From the NCBI RefSeq assembly GCF_014897675.1, contig NZ_JABUXU010000002.1, positions 1 to 64,000 on the forward strand: a DNA stretch of 64,000 nt, given 5' to 3'. How positions within the stretch are numbered: the first letter of the stretch is position 1; the number at the start of each line of letters is the position of its first letter. Source of the DNA: Advenella sp. FME57. Lineage in GTDB: Bacteria > Pseudomonadota > Gammaproteobacteria > Burkholderiales > Burkholderiaceae_B. This document shows, one piece after another, positions 47,718-56,612 of this stretch. Position numbers and translations under genes: made by a program. Below the pieces are notes generated by a model. The model did not search any database. It was not told where the DNA came from and saw only the letters and a program-made list of their open reading frames with translations.

Positions 47718-49235
47718 ATGATTGCATCGTTACTCTGGATAAGCAAGATGAACTCGAATTCCCCTTTGTCGACAGTGTCGGCGAACGCTGTTGATACGCC
47801 ACCATGGCTCGGTCTGTCCGTGCTGCTGTTAGCCGGTTTCGTTACGATTTTCGATCTGTTCGTGGTTAATGTGGCTATTGCCCGCATACAGGTTGGTCTC
47901 GGAGCCAGCTTCGCGCAGATCGGTTATATCGTGGCTGGGTACGAATTGGCCTTTGGCGTATTGCTCATTACCGGAGGGCGGCTGGGCGACTTGTTCGGCC
48001 GCCGCCGTCTTTTCGTTATCGGCATGGCCGGGTTCACGCTGGCCTCGGCGTTGTGCGGGCTGGCATCTACTGCAGGTTTTCTGATCGGTGCGCGGGTATT
48101 GCAGGGTTTGACGGCTGCCTTGTTGTTTCCGCAGGTATATGCGTCGATCCGCGTCAATTTCGATGGTAACGAGAGTCGCCGTGCGTTCGGACTGTTGGGC
48201 ATGACCTTGGGCCTTGCAGCTATCGCAGGCCAGGTGCTGGGCGGCTGGCTGGTGCACGCTGATTTGTTCGGTCTGGGTTGGCGCAGCATCTTTCTGATCA
48301 ATGTGCCGATTGGCTTGTTTGCCATCATTGGGGCTCGCTACATACCAGAATCCCGTGCACCGCAGCGCGCGGTGCTGGACTGGACCGGCGTGGCGCTGGT
48401 CAGCGCCGGGCTCACGCTATTGCTGGTGCCGTTGATTGAAGGGCCGGGGCACGACTGGCCTGATTGGAGCCTGTGGGCGCTGGCAGCAGCGTGCGTGCTA
48501 CTGGCTCTGTTTTATCGACAACAGGAGCGACGGCGCGCCGATGGTCACCTGCCGTTGGTGGATATGCGCTTACTGTCGCAGCGCCGTTTCGCTTTGGGTG
48601 CATTATTGGTGCTGCTGGTCTATTCAACCTCCAGTTCATTCTTCCTGTGTTTTGCGCTGCTCATGCAGTCTGGACTGGGACTGGATCCCTTTGTCGCAGG
48701 CAGTATCTTCGCGCCTTGTAGCGTGGGTTTTGTTGTCGCCTCGTTGGCCGCGCCGCGCCTGGTTGCGCGGTGGGGAACCAGCGCCATTGTTGCGGGTGCG
48801 ATTGTCTATGCAATTTCTATCGGGTTGCTGATTGCCCAGGTGCAGGTGGCAGGGTCGACATTGGAACCTGTGCGATTGATTCCAGTGTTGATTGTGGTTG
48901 GTGCCGGCCAGGGAGTCATCATGACGCCGTTGTTGAATTTGGTATTGGGATTCGTAGAACAAGCGCAGGCAGGCATGGCCTCTGGCGTAATATCAACGGT
49001 CCAGCAGGTCGGTGCCGCGCTGGGTGTGGCAGTGGTGAGTATTTTGTTTGGCATGGCATTGGCAGTGCACGATAGTGAAGTGGCACAAGCAGACCGCTAC
49101 GCCTCGGCCTTTGTGTCCGGAATGCGCTATAACCTCGGAGCAGCGTTGCTGGTCAGTGTGCTGCTATTTATGCTGGGTCGGGAAAAGCAAGCGATCCCGC
49201 AGTCGAGTGCTTTATCGGAGGGATCAACGCCATAG
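47718..49235 (+). CDS. DHA2-family MFS efflux transporter
   Basis: Drug:H+ antiporter with 14 predicted membrane helices, 505 residues. Motif A between helices 2 and 3 is GGRLGDLFGRRRLF, helix 1 has IFDLFVVNVAIARIQ, and motif C region reads GLAAIAGQVLGGWLV. The start at 47718 has AGAAG upstream; ATG 47748 (before NSNSPLS) is also plausible. Within a cassette bounded by two copies of one terminator-like repeat; the neighbouring regulator is transcribed divergently. Confidence 0.9.
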   Translation: MIASLLWISKMNSNSPLSTVSANAVDTPPWLGLSVLLLAGFVTIFDLFVVNVAIARIQVGLGASFAQIGYIVAGYELAFGVLLITGGRLGDLFGRRRLFVIGMAGFTLASALCGLASTAGFLIGARVLQGLTAALLFPQVYASIRVNFDGNESRRAFGLLGMTLGLAAIAGQVLGGWLVHADLFGLGWRSIFLINVPIGLFAIIGARYIPESRAPQRAVLDWTGVALVSAGLTLLLVPLIEGPGHDWPDWSLWALAAACVLLALFYRQQERRRADGHLPLVDMRLLSQRRFALGALLVLLVYSTSSSFFLCFALLMQSGLGLDPFVAGSIFAPCSVGFVVASLAAPRLVARWGTSAIVAGAIVYAISIGLLIAQVQVAGSTLEPVRLIPVLIVVGAGQGVIMTPLLNLVLGFVEQAQAGMASGVISTVQQVGAALGVAVVSILFGMALAVHDSEVAQADRYASAFVSGMRYNLGAALLVSVLLFMLGREKQAIPQSSALSEGSTP

Positions 49236-49383
49236 ACATGCCGTGGGGCCCAGCTAAAGCAGTAAGGGCGGGGCAAGCCTGAAGGATGGCAGTCTGATTG
49301 CTTATGCACGATAAGCGCGCGCTTTATGAGCGTAAAATTGCAATGAGTGAAAGTTTTCCGACCAACAGCGAGGAGAATCTAGA

Positions 49384-49782
49384 ATGGCCAGTCTTGAAAC
49401 TGAACAAGTCGAACGCATTGTCCGCGATTGGGCACATTCGGTCAGCACCGGCGATCGCAAGGGAATTCTCAAGCATCATGCCGCAGACCTGTTAATGTTC
49501 GATTTTCCAGATGTATTCGAGGGTATCAATGCCTACGACGGCACTTGGGATTTTTTCTATGCCAATCCCAGGGGGCCAATCACCTATGAACCGTCCGATC
49601 TGCGTATAACGGCCGGCGAGAATGTTGCGTTTGTTACGTGCAAGATGCATTGCGATGGTACGTCAGCCGGTCCGCTTGAATTTCGCCTGACCGTCGGTTT
49701 AGAAAAACGCAATGACCAATGGCTTATTACGCATGAACATCATTCCGTGCCAACGATTGAAGAGCGATTCATCAACCCTTAA
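49384..49782 (+). CDS. SnoaL-like / NTF2-fold protein
   Basis: A 132-residue protein of the SnoaL/YesE type (NTF2-like fold). It begins with a helix (QVERIVRDWAHSVSTGD), then a stretch of buried aspartates (LLMFDFPDVFEGINAY), and ends with WLITHEHHSVPTIEERF. Family members are small hydrolases, isomerases or detoxifying proteins; here no function is assignable. GAGGAGA lies 9 bases before the ATG. Located 148 bp after the drug transporter, same strand, and may form one unit with it. Confidence 0.82.
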   Translation: MASLETEQVERIVRDWAHSVSTGDRKGILKHHAADLLMFDFPDVFEGINAYDGTWDFFYANPRGPITYEPSDLRITAGENVAFVTCKMHCDGTSAGPLEFRLTVGLEKRNDQWLITHEHHSVPTIEERFINP

Positions 49783-49792
49783 AAGACCAGCG

Positions 49793-49830
49793 TAGCCGCT
49801 GGCCCGGAAATAGAGTAGCGGTTTTCTATT
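49793..49830 (+). repeat. Second copy of the tRNA-linked terminator-like sequence
   Basis: TAGCCGCT, GAGTAGCGG and TTTTCTATT are shared with the copy at 46774-46813; there are about six differences over 39 positions. It lies 10 bp after the SnoaL-like stop. The two direct copies enclose a 3-kb cassette. It also can work as a terminator for this cassette (stem CCGCT/AGCGG, T-rich tail). Confidence 0.75.
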
Positions 49831-50152
49831 GCCGGGTCTTGTATGCCTGCAGCGTATTCGTTTTATTGTCTTGCTCTGTGAAAACCGCCCGTTTTCTGCG
49901 TTTCGGGCAAGATAAACCGATATGGACAAAAATTTAATAATTTGCCCATGTTTTAGCCATATGGTCAGAGTGTGTCCACAGGCCACTGATATGGACGGTT
50001 TTTTATGTTTTTGACCATATCAGCTAATCCGGGCCTCGTGTTTTTCCTTTTATACAGATGAAGACGGGAACAAAAGCGATAACAAAAATAGTATAGGGTG
50101 CGATTTGATCAATGCCATTGTTGATGACGCCGCGATCTCACCCTTTCGGGCA
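49831..50152. repeat. Intergenic region with four ATATGG(A/T)C repeats
   Basis: No gene is supported. Four related octamers occur between 49918 and 50023: CGATATGGAC (49918), CCATATGGTC (49957), CTGATATGGAC (49986) and the inverted GACCATATCAG (50013). The last two form an almost perfect 11-bp inverted repeat with a T-rich loop. Spacings are about 39, 30 and 26 bp. They may be regulator sites or ends of a small element. Confidence 0.6.
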
Positions 50153-50497
50153 TCACTCGCGGTTCTGGCTGATCGGTGCAAAATCTTCCGGCGCATGTCC
50201 GATAACAATGCGCTTGCCCGTGGTTCTTGCCAGATCGTGCAGTCTTTGCATGGATGCAAGTGGTTGCTTGCGGCTGGTATTGAACCCGGGAACACGATTG
50301 TGTTTGAAATTTGCATACGAATGCCAGACATCGCCAGCCAGGATCACCGGCTGATGCCCGGCCGGCGTCACCAACAGGGATTGATGTCCCGGTGTATGTC
50401 CGGGCGTTTGCAGAATACGCAAGCGCGTCATGCGTCCAAAGACGTGCATTGCTGCAACGGTTGCCATTGCGCCGGGTAAAATGCTGGATATCATCAA
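50153..50497 (-). pseudogene. Truncated metallo-beta-lactamase-fold hydrolase remnant
   Basis: The frame encodes the C-terminal part of an MBL-fold enzyme: LRILQTPGHTPGHQSLLV, VILAGDVWHSYANF and the end GKRIVIGHAPEDF, which are like those of lactonase-type members. The N-terminal zinc motif HxHxDH is absent because the frame begins at the edge of the divergent MFS gene. About 110 residues remain of about 250-300. I see it as a gene remnant cut during rearrangement. Confidence 0.7.
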
Positions 50498-50517
50498 GCC
50501 TTACGAAGGACAGCCGC

Positions 50518-51714
50518 ATGGCAGACAGCAGTTTCAGTTTAAAAAGTATTGCCATTCCTGCGTACGGCCCTTCGCTGCTTTTCGGATTTGCCAACGGTGC
50601 GATTTTGCCGGTGATTGCCTTGAGCGCCCGCGATCTGGGCGCTACACCTGCCTTGGCGGGCTTGATCATTGCGCTGATCGGTCTGGGTTCACTGCTGGCC
50701 AATATCCCCGCTGCGCTGATCACCTCGCGTGTGGGCGAGCGAAGCGCGCTGCTGGGTGCGTCGGCGATTACCATCATTGCCCTGTTGCTCTGCATTTTTG
50801 CCAATCATGCGTTGCTGCTGGCGTTGGCGACGTTGTTGATCGGCGTGTCAACGTCTGTCTTCTTTCTTGCCCGGCAAACCTATATGATCGAGGCCGTGCC
50901 TTTTTACATGCGCGCCCGGGCGCTCTCGGTACTGGGCGGGGTGAACCGCATCGGCATGTTTGCCGGGCCATTCGCGGGGGCAGCAGTGATGCATTTTGTG
51001 GGGCTGTCCGGCGCCTACTGGGTGGGGCTGGCTGCCCTGGTCGCGTCAACGGTGCTGACCTACTATATGCCGGATCTGAAGGTCGAACCCAGGGTGCAAA
51101 GCCTGTCGGCGGCCAAACCTCGCATGGCGCGTATTGCCCGCGAGCATGCCGGCGTGTTCATGTCGCTGGGCCTGGCTGTCTTGCTGATCAGCGCCATGCG
51201 CGCGGCAAGGCAGATTGTGATCCCGTTGTGGGCCGATTATATCGGCCTGAGCCCGACAGCAACCTCGGTCATTTTTGGATTGTCCTCGGCGGTGGATATG
51301 CTGATGTTCTATCCTGCCGGCAAGATCATGGATGACTGGGGACGGCTGTGGGTGGCTTTGCCCTGCACCCTGATCATGGGTATTTCACTTGTGATCATGC
51401 CATTTACCACCACCGTGTTCGCCTTTATCGTGGTTGCCATGCTGCTGGGGTTGGGCAATGGTTTTGGCTCAGGGATCAATATGACGCTGGGGGCGGACGC
51501 CTCTCCCGATCACGGGCGCACCGAGTTTCTGGGGCTTTGGCGGCTGATCAGCGACGTGGGCAGCAGCGCCGGCCCTTTTCTGTTGTCGGGCATGACTGCG
51601 CTGGTATCACTGGGTGCCGGTATCGCGTTGACAGGCGGCTTTGGCTTTATCTCTGCAGCGATTTTCTGGCATTTCCTGCCGCATGCACGAGGTGCGAAAG
51701 TGCGCGACCAGTAA
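50518..51714 (+). CDS. MFS transporter (12 helices)
   Basis: Inner-membrane transporter of unknown substrate, 398 residues, with 12 predicted helices in two halves. The open frame extends 69 codons upstream, but GAAGGA nine bases before the ATG at 50518 and the hydrophobic N-terminus (IAIPAYGPSLLFGFANGA) fix the start. Recognisable pieces are FFLARQTYMIEAVP in the first half and DDWGRLW in the second. The 5' end faces the truncated MBL gene. No regulator adjacent. Confidence 0.88.
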   Translation: MADSSFSLKSIAIPAYGPSLLFGFANGAILPVIALSARDLGATPALAGLIIALIGLGSLLANIPAALITSRVGERSALLGASAITIIALLLCIFANHALLLALATLLIGVSTSVFFLARQTYMIEAVPFYMRARALSVLGGVNRIGMFAGPFAGAAVMHFVGLSGAYWVGLAALVASTVLTYYMPDLKVEPRVQSLSAAKPRMARIAREHAGVFMSLGLAVLLISAMRAARQIVIPLWADYIGLSPTATSVIFGLSSAVDMLMFYPAGKIMDDWGRLWVALPCTLIMGISLVIMPFTTTVFAFIVVAMLLGLGNGFGSGINMTLGADASPDHGRTEFLGLWRLISDVGSSAGPFLLSGMTALVSLGAGIALTGGFGFISAAIFWHFLPHARGAKVRDQ

Positions 51715-51794
51715 ACGCGCACACGGCGCCGACGCCCTCTGCCATGTAGCATGCGCCGATGCCTTTAGTCATGCCTCAAGAGCCTGATACGACA

Positions 51795-51844
51795 TAAAAA
51801 ACGCTGCGGCCCGGCGTCGATATCCATGACGATGGGGCGCAGCG
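51795..51844 (-). terminator. Terminator of the liv-type operon
   Basis: Read on the minus strand, the stem CGCTGCG/CGCAGCG (extended by CCC/GGG) with a 20-or-so-base loop is followed by TTTTTT. It lies 80 bp after the stop of the substrate-binding protein gene. Confidence 0.8.
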
Positions 51845-51924
51845 AGGTTGCTTGCAGCGATTTTCTGTCAGAGCGTTAAGCAGGAAAATAGTTCGGTGCG
51901 CCCTGACAGTTGCGGCTGCGGATT

Positions 51925-53229
51925 TCAGTGATCGTATTGCTTGCCTTCTTCAGCCTTGAGCGCTGTCGGTTCGACGGTGCTGAGCCATTCCATGGATTTT
52001 TTGCCGGCCGGCGCGATCAGTTTGTCGCCAGAATAGATAATCATCTTGTCCAGCACTGCGAAAGGGTACTCAGGCACTTTCTTGGTAATACCGAGCAATT
52101 GCGCTTCGTAAGCCTGGCCGTCGGCACGATCGATTTTCAGGCTGCGACCAAAGCCGGTAAATTGCACATCGTGCATAGCCGCGGCCACTTGTTCGGTGCT
52201 CGGCCATTTGCCGCCGTTATCCTTGATTGCTTTTTCGTAACCGGCTTTCAGGCCATGGATCGCCTGCACCATGTGGTAGACCGAGTAAATCGGATAGGCA
52301 TTGGTTTTTTCACGAAATTTCTTGATAAAGGCCTGGTGCTTCGGATCATCTTTGGTTTCCGGATGCAAGAAGTAGTGGTCGCCACGGGCGCCGACAATCA
52401 CGCCTGCCGGTAGTGCACTGCCCAGGCGTTCCAGCGAGCTTTCTGCAAGCGGCAGCACGAACGTGGAGTTTTTGAACAGATTACGCTGCGAAGCCTGGCG
52501 CACGAAGTTATCCAGATCTCCGCCCCAGGATGTGGACAGAATGACATCCGGCCGTAATGCCTGCAGGCGGCTGATTTCCGTAGAGAAATCGGCAGCGCCA
52601 AATTTCGGGAACATTTCCGCGACTACACGCACGTCAGGCTTGAAGCGTTTTAGCGTAGCCAGGAAAATCTCTCTGGAATCACGGCCCCAGGCGTAATCCT
52701 GATTGACGATGGCCAGTGTCTTGAAGTCCGGCTTTGTCTTGAGCAGATACAGGACAGAGGCGATCATTTCAGCAGTGGCATTGGCCTGGGTCCGTACAAC
52801 GTATTTGTATTCTTTCTCTTCCAGTACCTTTTCGGTGCCGCAGTCCCACAAGATATTGAGTGTCTTCAGGTCTTCTGCCACCGGTGCAATGATGTTGCAG
52901 TTGCCGCTGGAAATGGCAGAAAGAAAGACGCGGGTTCCGTTCTCTGCCAGGCGACGATACTCGGAAAGCAGCTTTTCGCCACCGCCGCCTTCGTCAATAT
53001 AGGTGGGCACGATCTTGACGCCGTCAATGCCGCCGGCCGCATTGATGTCGCTGATCAGCAGATCAGCCGCATGGCGTGCCGGTACGCCGAAAACCGAAGC
53101 AGAGCCGGAAAGAAAAGTGGATATGCCCAGCTTGATCTCGGCTGGTTTTTCCTGGGCAAAAGCACTGGTACTCATGGCAATGCCGGCGATTGCCGCCGTA
53201 GCCATAAGTCGCATGGTTTTTTTTAGCAT
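51925..53229 (-). CDS. ABC transporter substrate-binding protein (branched-chain amino acid type)
   Basis: Periplasmic binding protein of the LivK/type 1 fold, 434 residues, with a signal peptide cut near MSTSAFA|QE. The N-lobe starts IKLGISTFLSGSASVFG and continues DINAAGGIDGVKIVP; the second lobe has LAIVNQDYAWGRDS. Such proteins bind amino acids, amides, aromatic acids or other organic acids; the ligand is not shown. It is the last gene of the operon, with GGAGA before the ATG, and feeds the livHMGF-like genes located at the other end. Confidence 0.92.
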   Translation of the reverse strand: MLKKTMRLMATAAIAGIAMSTSAFAQEKPAEIKLGISTFLSGSASVFGVPARHAADLLISDINAAGGIDGVKIVPTYIDEGGGGEKLLSEYRRLAENGTRVFLSAISSGNCNIIAPVAEDLKTLNILWDCGTEKVLEEKEYKYVVRTQANATAEMIASVLYLLKTKPDFKTLAIVNQDYAWGRDSREIFLATLKRFKPDVRVVAEMFPKFGAADFSTEISRLQALRPDVILSTSWGGDLDNFVRQASQRNLFKNSTFVLPLAESSLERLGSALPAGVIVGARGDHYFLHPETKDDPKHQAFIKKFREKTNAYPIYSVYHMVQAIHGLKAGYEKAIKDNGGKWPSTEQVAAAMHDVQFTGFGRSLKIDRADGQAYEAQLLGITKKVPEYPFAVLDKMIIYSGDKLIAPAGKKSMEWLSTVEPTALKAEEGKQYDH

Positions 53230-53257
53230 GGTTATGTCTCCTGATTGTTATTGCACT

Positions 53258-54382
53258 CTAAAAAAGGATGGTGTCTCTCAGTCCGTTACCTGACGCAAGG
53301 TGATCAAAACCTTCATTGATCTGGTCCAGTGTGAAGGTCTGCCCCATCAGCTTGTCCACAGGAAGCTTTCCTGCGACATACAGGTCTATATATTTTTCAA
53401 TGTCCCGCGACGGTACGCCGGATCCCAGATAACTGCCTTGCACCGTCCTTTCCTCGCCCACCATTTGCGCCAGCGGCAGCGCAAAGCTGGCCCGGGGATT
53501 GGGCAGGCCGGATGTAATGGTCGCCCCGCCTCTTTTGGTCAGCGTATAGGCCGTCTCGAATGCCTGCACGGCGCCAGCCATGTCAAAGCCGTAGTCTACG
53601 CAACCGCCGGCCTGCGCGATCAGCTCGCTATTGTCCTTGATCACTCTGGGATTGATGCAGTGTGTTGCCCCCAGCGTTTTTGCCAGCGCCAGCTTATCGT
53701 CGCTCAGATCGACAGCCACGATCCGTCTGGCGCCAGAGGCCACCGCCGCGATCAGTGCGCTCAGGCCGACGCCGCCCAGGCCGACGATGGCAGCGGTATC
53801 ACCGGCCTGCAATCTGGCCCGGTTGATGACGGCGCCGGCGCCGGTGAGAACGGCGCATCCGAAAAGGGACGCTTCCCTGTGGGAAAGATCGCGATTGACT
53901 TTGACGCAGGAACGTCGGGAAACCACGGCGTATTCTGCAAAGCACGAAACACCTGTATGGTGGTTTAGCGGCTGGCCACCTTGGGACAGGCGCTTATCGC
54001 CGGATAGCAGGGTGCCGGCCGTATTGGCGATGGCGCCGGGTATGCATAATGCGGGTCGCCCCTCGGCGCAGGGTGCGCAGCAACCACAGCTGGGCACGAA
54101 CACCATCACCACATGGTCGCCAGGTTTCAGGTCGGAGACTGCACGCCCGCATTCGATGACGGTGGCCGAGGCCTCATGGCCCAGCACGATGGGCATACCT
54201 CTTGGGCGATCGCCATTGATGACCGACAGGTCCGAATGACAAAGGCCGCTGGCCTGCATTTTGACAAGCAGTTCGCCGTCGCCGGGCGCGCTCAGTTCCA
54301 CCTCTTCAATACTCAATGGCCGGCTTTGCGCATAAGGCAACTGCGTGCTCATTGCCCTTAATATGGCTGCTTTGATTTTCAT
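53258..54382 (-). CDS. Zinc-dependent alcohol dehydrogenase (class III-like)
   Basis: Medium-chain NAD-dependent alcohol dehydrogenase, 374 residues, cytoplasmic. Catalytic zinc residues are in GLCHSDL and GHEASA; the structural zinc site is CGCCAPCAEGRPALC. The fold region has the Rossmann motif GLGGVGLSA. Most similar in layout to class III/aryl alcohol enzymes. It lies 12 bp after the SDR gene stop and before the binding protein gene, so its substrate is probably derived from the compound imported by the transporter. Confidence 0.9.
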   Translation of the reverse strand: MKIKAAILRAMSTQLPYAQSRPLSIEEVELSAPGDGELLVKMQASGLCHSDLSVINGDRPRGMPIVLGHEASATVIECGRAVSDLKPGDHVVMVFVPSCGCCAPCAEGRPALCIPGAIANTAGTLLSGDKRLSQGGQPLNHHTGVSCFAEYAVVSRRSCVKVNRDLSHREASLFGCAVLTGAGAVINRARLQAGDTAAIVGLGGVGLSALIAAVASGARRIVAVDLSDDKLALAKTLGATHCINPRVIKDNSELIAQAGGCVDYGFDMAGAVQAFETAYTLTKRGGATITSGLPNPRASFALPLAQMVGEERTVQGSYLGSGVPSRDIEKYIDLYVAGKLPVDKLMGQTFTLDQINEGFDHLASGNGLRDTILF

Positions 54383-54394
54383 CGCATGTTTTCT

Positions 54395-55147
54395 TTATAC
54401 AGTTCGGCCGCCATCGACCGGCAACTCGACGCCGGTCATAAACGCAGCGGCATCGCTGGCCAAAAAGACGGCGGCTGCGGCCACATCTTTGGGCGTGGAA
54501 AACCGGCCCAGCGGAATGGATGAAATGAATTTGGCGCGGTTCTCTGGCGTGTCGGGCAGGCCCATGAACAGTTCGAACATGCCGGTGATACCCATGACCG
54601 GGCAAATGGCATTGACCCGGATATTGTCAGGGCCCAATTCGACCGCCATGGATTTGGACAGCACATTGACAGCGCCCTTGGACGCGTTGTACCAGCTCAG
54701 GCCGGGACGCGGCCTTATCCCTGCTGTTGAGCCGATATTGAGGATGACGCCGGCACCCGTCTGGCGCATAACGGGAACGACTGCCTGGGCCATATGGTAA
54801 ATCGACTTGACGTTGACATCGAACATTCGGTCAAACATCGCTTCGTCCACATCAAGCATGGGCTGGTTCTTGTGGGTGATGGCGGCGTTATTGACCACGA
54901 TATCGGGAGCACCGAAAGTATCCACGCAATGCGCGACCAGTGCCCGGACTTGCTCGCCATTGGAGACATCGACGGTAAACGCACTGGCATTGTTTCCGAG
55001 CGCGCCGGCAACGCGCAAGGCGGCCGCTTCGTTGATATCGGCCACAATGACTTTTGCGCCTTCATCGATATAAGCAGTGGCAATGCCTTGCCCAAACCCG
55101 CTGCCGGCACCGGTGACAATAGCGATTTTATTATCCAGAACAGCCAT
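54395..55147 (-). CDS. Short-chain dehydrogenase/reductase
   Basis: Classical SDR, 250 residues. The Rossmann motif TGAGSGFG, NNAA near residue 87, the catalytic Ser in NIGSTAG and the complete YNASKGAV (Tyr and Lys both present) are visible. Substrate unknown, likely a hydroxyl/keto intermediate of the same pathway. 31 bp after the aldehyde dehydrogenase stop. Confidence 0.92.
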   Translation of the reverse strand: MAVLDNKIAIVTGAGSGFGQGIATAYIDEGAKVIVADINEAAALRVAGALGNNASAFTVDVSNGEQVRALVAHCVDTFGAPDIVVNNAAITHKNQPMLDVDEAMFDRMFDVNVKSIYHMAQAVVPVMRQTGAGVILNIGSTAGIRPRPGLSWYNASKGAVNVLSKSMAVELGPDNIRVNAICPVMGITGMFELFMGLPDTPENRAKFISSIPLGRFSTPKDVAAAAVFLASDAAAFMTGVELPVDGGRTV

Positions 55148-55178
55148 GTTGTATAGTTCCCTTATAGAGTGATGTGGA

Positions 55179-56612
55179 TTAACCGTGATAGTGAATGATG
55201 GTTTTTGTCGTACTCATTTCCTCGAGCGCAACCAGACCTTTCTCACGCCCGTGTCCGCTGCGCTTGACGCCGCCAAAGGGCAGTTCGACACCGCCGCCGG
55301 CGCCAAAGCCGTTGATATACACTTGTCCGCATTTCACTTCTTTGGCTACCCGCTGCTGGATGCCCCCGTTCTCGCTCCAGACGGCGGCCATCAGGCCGTA
55401 ATCGGTAATGTTTGCCAGATGTACGGCTTGCTCTTCGGTATCAAAAGCCAGTGCGACCAGAACCGGTCCAAAAATTTCCTGCATCAACAGATCGCTGTCA
55501 TGATTGTCGGCAACAAACAGGGTTGGCGTCACGTAATAGCCGCCGTCCGGAACACCGGCTTCAATCTGTCCCTGCGCAAGTATTTTCAGGCCGTCTTTTT
55601 TACCTTGTTCCAGATACCGGTTGACGCGGTCAAACTGCGACTTGTTGATGACCGGGCCGCAGTGCAAATCCATGTCTGGCGTGCCCACTTTGGTTTTGGA
55701 AAATTCTTCGGCAACAAGGCCGATGAATTCGTTGAAAATATCGCGCTGAATCAACAGACGGCTGCCTGCCGTGCAGGTCTGGCCGGTGTTGGCGATAATG
55801 CCTTTGACAATGGCCGGGACGGCCAGCTTCATATTGACATCGTTAAACACCACATGAGCGGATTTCCCGCCCAGTTCCAGCACGCACTTGACGGCATGTT
55901 CTGCGGCGGCTTTCTGCACCAGCACGCCCACTTCATTGGAGCCGGTGAAGGTAACGAAGTTGATGTCTTCGTGCGCCGACAGGCTGGCGCCGGCTTCCTC
56001 GCCCAGACCGGTGACCACATTGAATACCCCCGCAGGCAGGCCCGCCTCCAGCGCCAGTTCGGCAACCCGGATCACCGACAGGCAGGCGTCTTCTGCCGGT
56101 TTGACAACGCATGCATTGCCCATGGCCAGGGAGGGCGCAACACTTCTGCCGACCATTTGCGCCGGATAATTCCAGGGAATGATATGTGCAGTCACACCCA
56201 GGGGTTCCCTGATGGCTTGCACCGAATAGCCGTTCAAAAAGGGAATAACCTCGCCGTGCACCTTGTCGGCCGCGGTGCCATAGAACTCGAAATAGCGCGC
56301 CATCACCTGAATATCGTTTCGTGCCGAGGAAATCGCCTTGCCGGTATCCTTGGCTTCCAGCTGGGATAGTTGCTCTGCGTTCTCCAGAATCAATCCGCTT
56401 AATTTGACCAGGAGTCGACCGCGTTCGAGTGCCGTGAATTTTTTCCAGGGGCCTTCAGCCGCAATTCTGGCTGCCTTGACCGCAAGGTCGACATCGGCCT
56501 CATCGCCTCGTGGAATTTGGGTAAAAACGGTGCCATCCACCGGCGAAATTACATCCAGCATTTGCCCGGATATTGCATTTGTCTTGCGTCCATTAATGAT
56601 CATTTGCGGCAT
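55179..56612 (-). CDS. NAD(P)-dependent aldehyde dehydrogenase
   Basis: Oxidises an aldehyde to the acid, 477 residues. The catalytic Cys is in NTGQTCTAGSR and the catalytic Glu in LELGGKSAHVVF; VTGLGEEAGASLS and the final GVKRSGHGREKG are family motifs. I chose the ATG at 56612 because AAAGGA is 8 bases before it; an ATG at 56636 is also open. The start lies inside the 3' end of the livF-like gene, so translation is coupled. Confidence 0.93.
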   Translation of the reverse strand: MPQMIINGRKTNAISGQMLDVISPVDGTVFTQIPRGDEADVDLAVKAARIAAEGPWKKFTALERGRLLVKLSGLILENAEQLSQLEAKDTGKAISSARNDIQVMARYFEFYGTAADKVHGEVIPFLNGYSVQAIREPLGVTAHIIPWNYPAQMVGRSVAPSLAMGNACVVKPAEDACLSVIRVAELALEAGLPAGVFNVVTGLGEEAGASLSAHEDINFVTFTGSNEVGVLVQKAAAEHAVKCVLELGGKSAHVVFNDVNMKLAVPAIVKGIIANTGQTCTAGSRLLIQRDIFNEFIGLVAEEFSKTKVGTPDMDLHCGPVINKSQFDRVNRYLEQGKKDGLKILAQGQIEAGVPDGGYYVTPTLFVADNHDSDLLMQEIFGPVLVALAFDTEEQAVHLANITDYGLMAAVWSENGGIQQRVAKEVKCGQVYINGFGAGGGVELPFGGVKRSGHGREKGLVALEEMSTTKTIIHYHG

